A DNA stretch of 64,000 nt, from NCBI RefSeq assembly GCF_900090045.1, contig NC_041787.1, positions 640,001 to 704,000 on the forward strand, in the 5' to 3' direction. The notes beneath the pieces are model-generated. The model was not told the origin of the DNA. It searched no databases and saw nothing but the letters and a program-made list of their open reading frames with translations. The stretch's first letter is position 1, and each line of letters begins with the position of its first letter. The position numbers and the translations under genes were made by a program. This stretch comes from Plasmodium malariae (lineage: Eukaryota > Apicomplexa > Aconoidasida > Haemosporida > Plasmodiidae). Shown piece after piece: positions 61,304 to 64,000 of the stretch.

Positions 61304-63058
61304 CTACTCACTTTTAATGATGTTTTCCTTATAAATTATCTTCAGACTACTAGTACTGTGACGCTTTTTTAAAATATCAATTTTGAGCCTAACATTTAAC
61401 AACAAGTTATCATAATGATACTGGTTTGATGAAAAGAAATCATTCTTATTTAAGTAAAAATAAATCGAATCATTGTTCACATTTTTCAAATATGATGAAC
61501 TAGCACATCTGACCACTTCTAGCTGTTCAAACTTTAAATTAGAATAGGATGATGGCAATATTGAAAAGCATTCTGTATATAACAAATCGTCTTGTAGCTT
61601 TTTCAATTTGCTGCTATTATTTTTAAAAATATTATGATGATATAAAAAGCAATTATGTAATATTTTCAGATCATTAATAGTAGCACTTTTATATACATAT
61701 TGAAGAGCCATGAATATATGTAAAACGTTTCCTTCTAGTTTTGCAGTTTTACTCTTATTATTATCCTTTTTTCCAATCATTACTAGAAGAAGAGTGTGGG
61801 CATATAACAATTTAATCAAATCTGATGTATCATATAAGGACAGATAGTCACTTACACATATGGTAAGCAAGTGCATTAATATATTTTTATTATCATAATC
61901 TAACAATATTAGCAAAAGTAAATGAAAAGGTAAAAAATATAAAATGTATCTGTTACAAATGGAACTATAAGTATTTTCATAAATTCGTAATTCTTCATCC
62001 TTATCAATTACATTTTCACTTTTTATCGCCTTTCCTCCTTTAACTATAGCACAATTGGCACTTTTACTTCTCTTTTTCCTCTCATTACAACTAGCCAAAT
62101 CATAGAAGAATAAATTTGTCTTTTCATAATTTGTTTCTCCCCTGTTACTGTTTATATAATTTTCTATATTCATCATTAACAATTCAAATAAGTGTTCATT
62201 TCTATATTTGGCTGATACCATTTGCAGAAGAATATAAGAAATATTACTAGGAGATAATAATTTAATATTATTTATTTTTTTTTCAAATTGTGTATGTAAA
62301 TATGTATTTTCATTTAATCCTATTCTCTTATATGCACTGAGGAATTTAAGAAAATCTTTTAAACTACAACATCTATTACTTTGTTCTATATTTTGTACTT
62401 TTTCTACCATTAAATCGATAAACATTTCTGTATAATCATCTAGCCTACTAAAAGCTTCAAATATGGTAAATATATCCTTGTCATAATAATCATAATTTAC
62501 TATTACACGGTTCATAATATTATGACTTGTGCAGGTATCTACATATAAATAAGATATATTTTTTATAATAGAAACTAACTCATTTTTATAATCATTAATA
62601 TTATCATTTAGTTGAGACAGTAATGGAAGTTTAACCAACGGATGATGGAAATTTAGTTGTTTAAAAATATTTATCATTATTTTTGTTCTTAAACAAGATT
62701 TTATACTTACCAAGTCGTCTATTCGGTTGCATACCATTGCTAGTAAGGTTTCATCCGAATATTTTAACATTACATAATTTTCTAAAACCTTAACTAATTG
62801 CGGACAAAAAAAGTCTTCACTAAAGTCGTATATATGATTCGTAATATTTTTTATTAACTCAGTGTCACATCCCTTTTCCTTATTTATTTCGTTCAATAAA
62901 TTTATGACTTGTTCAGGATTTTTATTTCCTATAGTTATAAAAGTCTCATACTGATTATATATGTCATTTTTTATATTTGAACTGAAGTTCATAAATTTCG
63001 GAAAATTCGCTTTTCTAATTTTTACGCACCTTCCAATTTTATGTCCGAGTATAAGCAT
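61304..63058 (-). CDS. Helical-repeat protein with mitochondrial-type leader (FASTK/RAP-like?)
   Basis: I do not recognise this protein with certainty. The first ATG is at 63058 (a longer frame starts at TTG), giving 584 residues up to a TAG. The N-terminus (MLILGHKIGRCVKIRKANF) is basic and free of acidic residues, like a mitochondrial presequence. The rest is helical, Leu/Asn/Tyr-rich, with repeated segments of 35-40 residues (for example SLKDFLKFLSAYKRIGL, SNISYILLQMVSAKYRN, TINDLKILHNCFLYH). These recall the helical repeats of organellar RNA-binding RAP/FASTK-type proteins, which are numerous in Plasmodium. No RAP domain is present in this frame. The last codons AAA AGT GAG contain a GTGAGT donor, so the real 3' end may be spliced to downstream exons. 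Confidence 0.7.
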   Translation of the reverse strand: MLILGHKIGRCVKIRKANFPKFMNFSSNIKNDIYNQYETFITIGNKNPEQVINLLNEINKEKGCDTELIKNITNHIYDFSEDFFCPQLVKVLENYVMLKYSDETLLAMVCNRIDDLVSIKSCLRTKIMINIFKQLNFHHPLVKLPLLSQLNDNINDYKNELVSIIKNISYLYVDTCTSHNIMNRVIVNYDYYDKDIFTIFEAFSRLDDYTEMFIDLMVEKVQNIEQSNRCCSLKDFLKFLSAYKRIGLNENTYLHTQFEKKINNIKLLSPSNISYILLQMVSAKYRNEHLFELLMMNIENYINSNRGETNYEKTNLFFYDLASCNERKKRSKSANCAIVKGGKAIKSENVIDKDEELRIYENTYSSICNRYILYFLPFHLLLLILLDYDNKNILMHLLTICVSDYLSLYDTSDLIKLLYAHTLLLVMIGKKDNNKSKTAKLEGNVLHIFMALQYVYKSATINDLKILHNCFLYHHNIFKNNSSKLKKLQDDLLYTECFSILPSSYSNLKFEQLEVVRCASSSYLKNVNNDSIYFYLNKNDFFSSNQYHYDNLLLNVRLKIDILKKRHSTSSLKIIYKENIIKSE

Positions 63059-64000
63059 TCTGTTCAGAAGAAATGGTAAAGTAACAAATAAGATGTTTTT
63101 GAAAAAGGGTAAGGAGGAGAAGGGGAGGGACAAAAAAATAAAATAAAAATAAAAAAATAAAATAAAAATAAAAAAATAAAAATAAAAATAAAAAATAATA
63201 AAATAATAAAATAATAAAAAATAATAAAATAATAAAATAATAAAATAATAAAAAATAATAAAATAATAAAATAATAAAATAATAAAAAAAAAAAATGTAA
63301 CAAATTGATCTACATAATTTTTTTATCACATCATTTAACATCGTTTAACGTCTGATCGAAATTTGCACTTCAAAAATGACGCTCATCCAAGTGCGTGCGT
63401 GTAACATATGTGAATGTATATATATATATATTTGTAGATGTATACGGTTAGATTAAACTTCAAATAAAAAGCAATGTAGCAAAAAACTAGGATATGTTTA
63501 GGTTAATTTAGCTTTTTTTGCTTTTTCCCATTTTGAACTTGGCTGTCAATATCGTTGGTTAACCCTTCATTGATGGGAATTCTTCATATTTTCAACTGCA
63601 CGTTTTTTGCTCTCTCCCCCCCCCTCAATATATACACACATTTATTTATACATATATATTTTTATGTTAATGTATTTGTACTGTTACTTGCCATAAGTAC
63701 CTTTCGTTGCTCTTTTTCTGTACATTTTTTCCTTCATATTCATTTTGTTTCCCCTTCTTTATTGAAAAATTCCATCTAACACAACAAAAATGATTTTTAC
63801 TTAATTTTTTTATTTTTTATTTCTAAGTGTTCCAAAATGTTATAACATTTTTCTCCATACGTAGCTAGCTATTTTATCCAATATAACATCAATTTTTTTT
63901 TTTGTTTCATTTTTTGATCCTATACTTTTTTTCATTTTCGTTAAACATACAATTGTGCTGACATGTATGAGTAGTATTATATGTGCTTCTAACATTTGTG
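63059..64000. other. Right-edge intergenic region with AAATA/ATAATAAA repeats
   Basis: An AAAATAAAAATAAAATAATA-type tract at 63135-63295 lies upstream of the helical-repeat gene. The remainder is T-rich with (AT)n near 63417-63433 and a poly(C) run near 63617. No supported coding region reaches the right edge. Confidence 0.6.
63135..63295. repeat. AAATAAAAAT / AATAATAAAAT array
   Basis: About 160 bp of A-rich units change from AAAATAAAAAT to ATAATAAA. They give spurious Phe/Leu/Tyr frames on the minus strand. Confidence 0.9.

Overview
The window is nuclear DNA of a malaria parasite (genus Plasmodium). The base composition is strongly A+T-rich. Intergenic DNA is dense with poly(A)/poly(T), (AT)n and short tandem arrays. 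Proteins carry Asn/Lys/Asp-rich insertions, introns are short and AT-rich with GT..AG ends, and the gene content is typical of the genus: the ATP4 P-type ATPase, five-unit polyubiquitin, MCM5, a glutathione-peroxidase-like thioredoxin peroxidase and a farnesylatable type I Hsp40. I could not assign a species. Several reading frames that look long begin at non-ATG codons, so I re-chose starts and joined exons by hand. All exon joins are predictions from reading frame, splice sites and family similarity.

Left block (1-44 kb). An organellar bS18 ribosomal protein (minus, cut by the left edge) is followed by a giant LSD1-type amine oxidase/PHD protein, MCM5 (4 exons) and polyubiquitin (2 exons), all plus. 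Then come ATP4 and a GPx-type thioredoxin peroxidase (3 exons), both minus. They are followed by a Plasmodium protein with a secretory leader and a barrel-like C-terminus (plus), a small three-exon protein with a possible ubiquitin-like fold (minus), and an eIF2A-like beta-propeller protein (plus). From memory, this order matches a block of P. falciparum chromosome 12.

Right block (46-64 kb). A type I DnaJ/Hsp40 with a C-terminal CAAX box (minus, 2 exons) is followed by TRAPPC5/Trs31 (plus), an NDP-forming acyl-CoA synthetase with a GNAT-like C-terminus (plus), and a helical-repeat protein with a mitochondrial-type leader (minus). The DnaJ is, from memory, the ortholog of a P. falciparum chromosome 14 gene, so the eIF2A-DnaJ interval probably holds a synteny-block junction.

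The genes are ordinary core housekeeping genes: chromatin, replication, ubiquitin, Na+ homeostasis, redox, translation, chaperone, vesicle tethering and acyl-CoA metabolism. I see no operon, mobile element, CRISPR array, tRNA or rRNA. The points most worth a second look are the synthetase-GNAT fusion resembling bacterial Pat acetyltransferases, a possible AP2-like module inside the LSD1-type oxidase, the Ub-like/BAG-like small protein, the barrel-like tail of the 617-residue protein, the unit-by-unit pattern of the polyubiquitin gene, and short GC-raised islands that may be unannotated exons.
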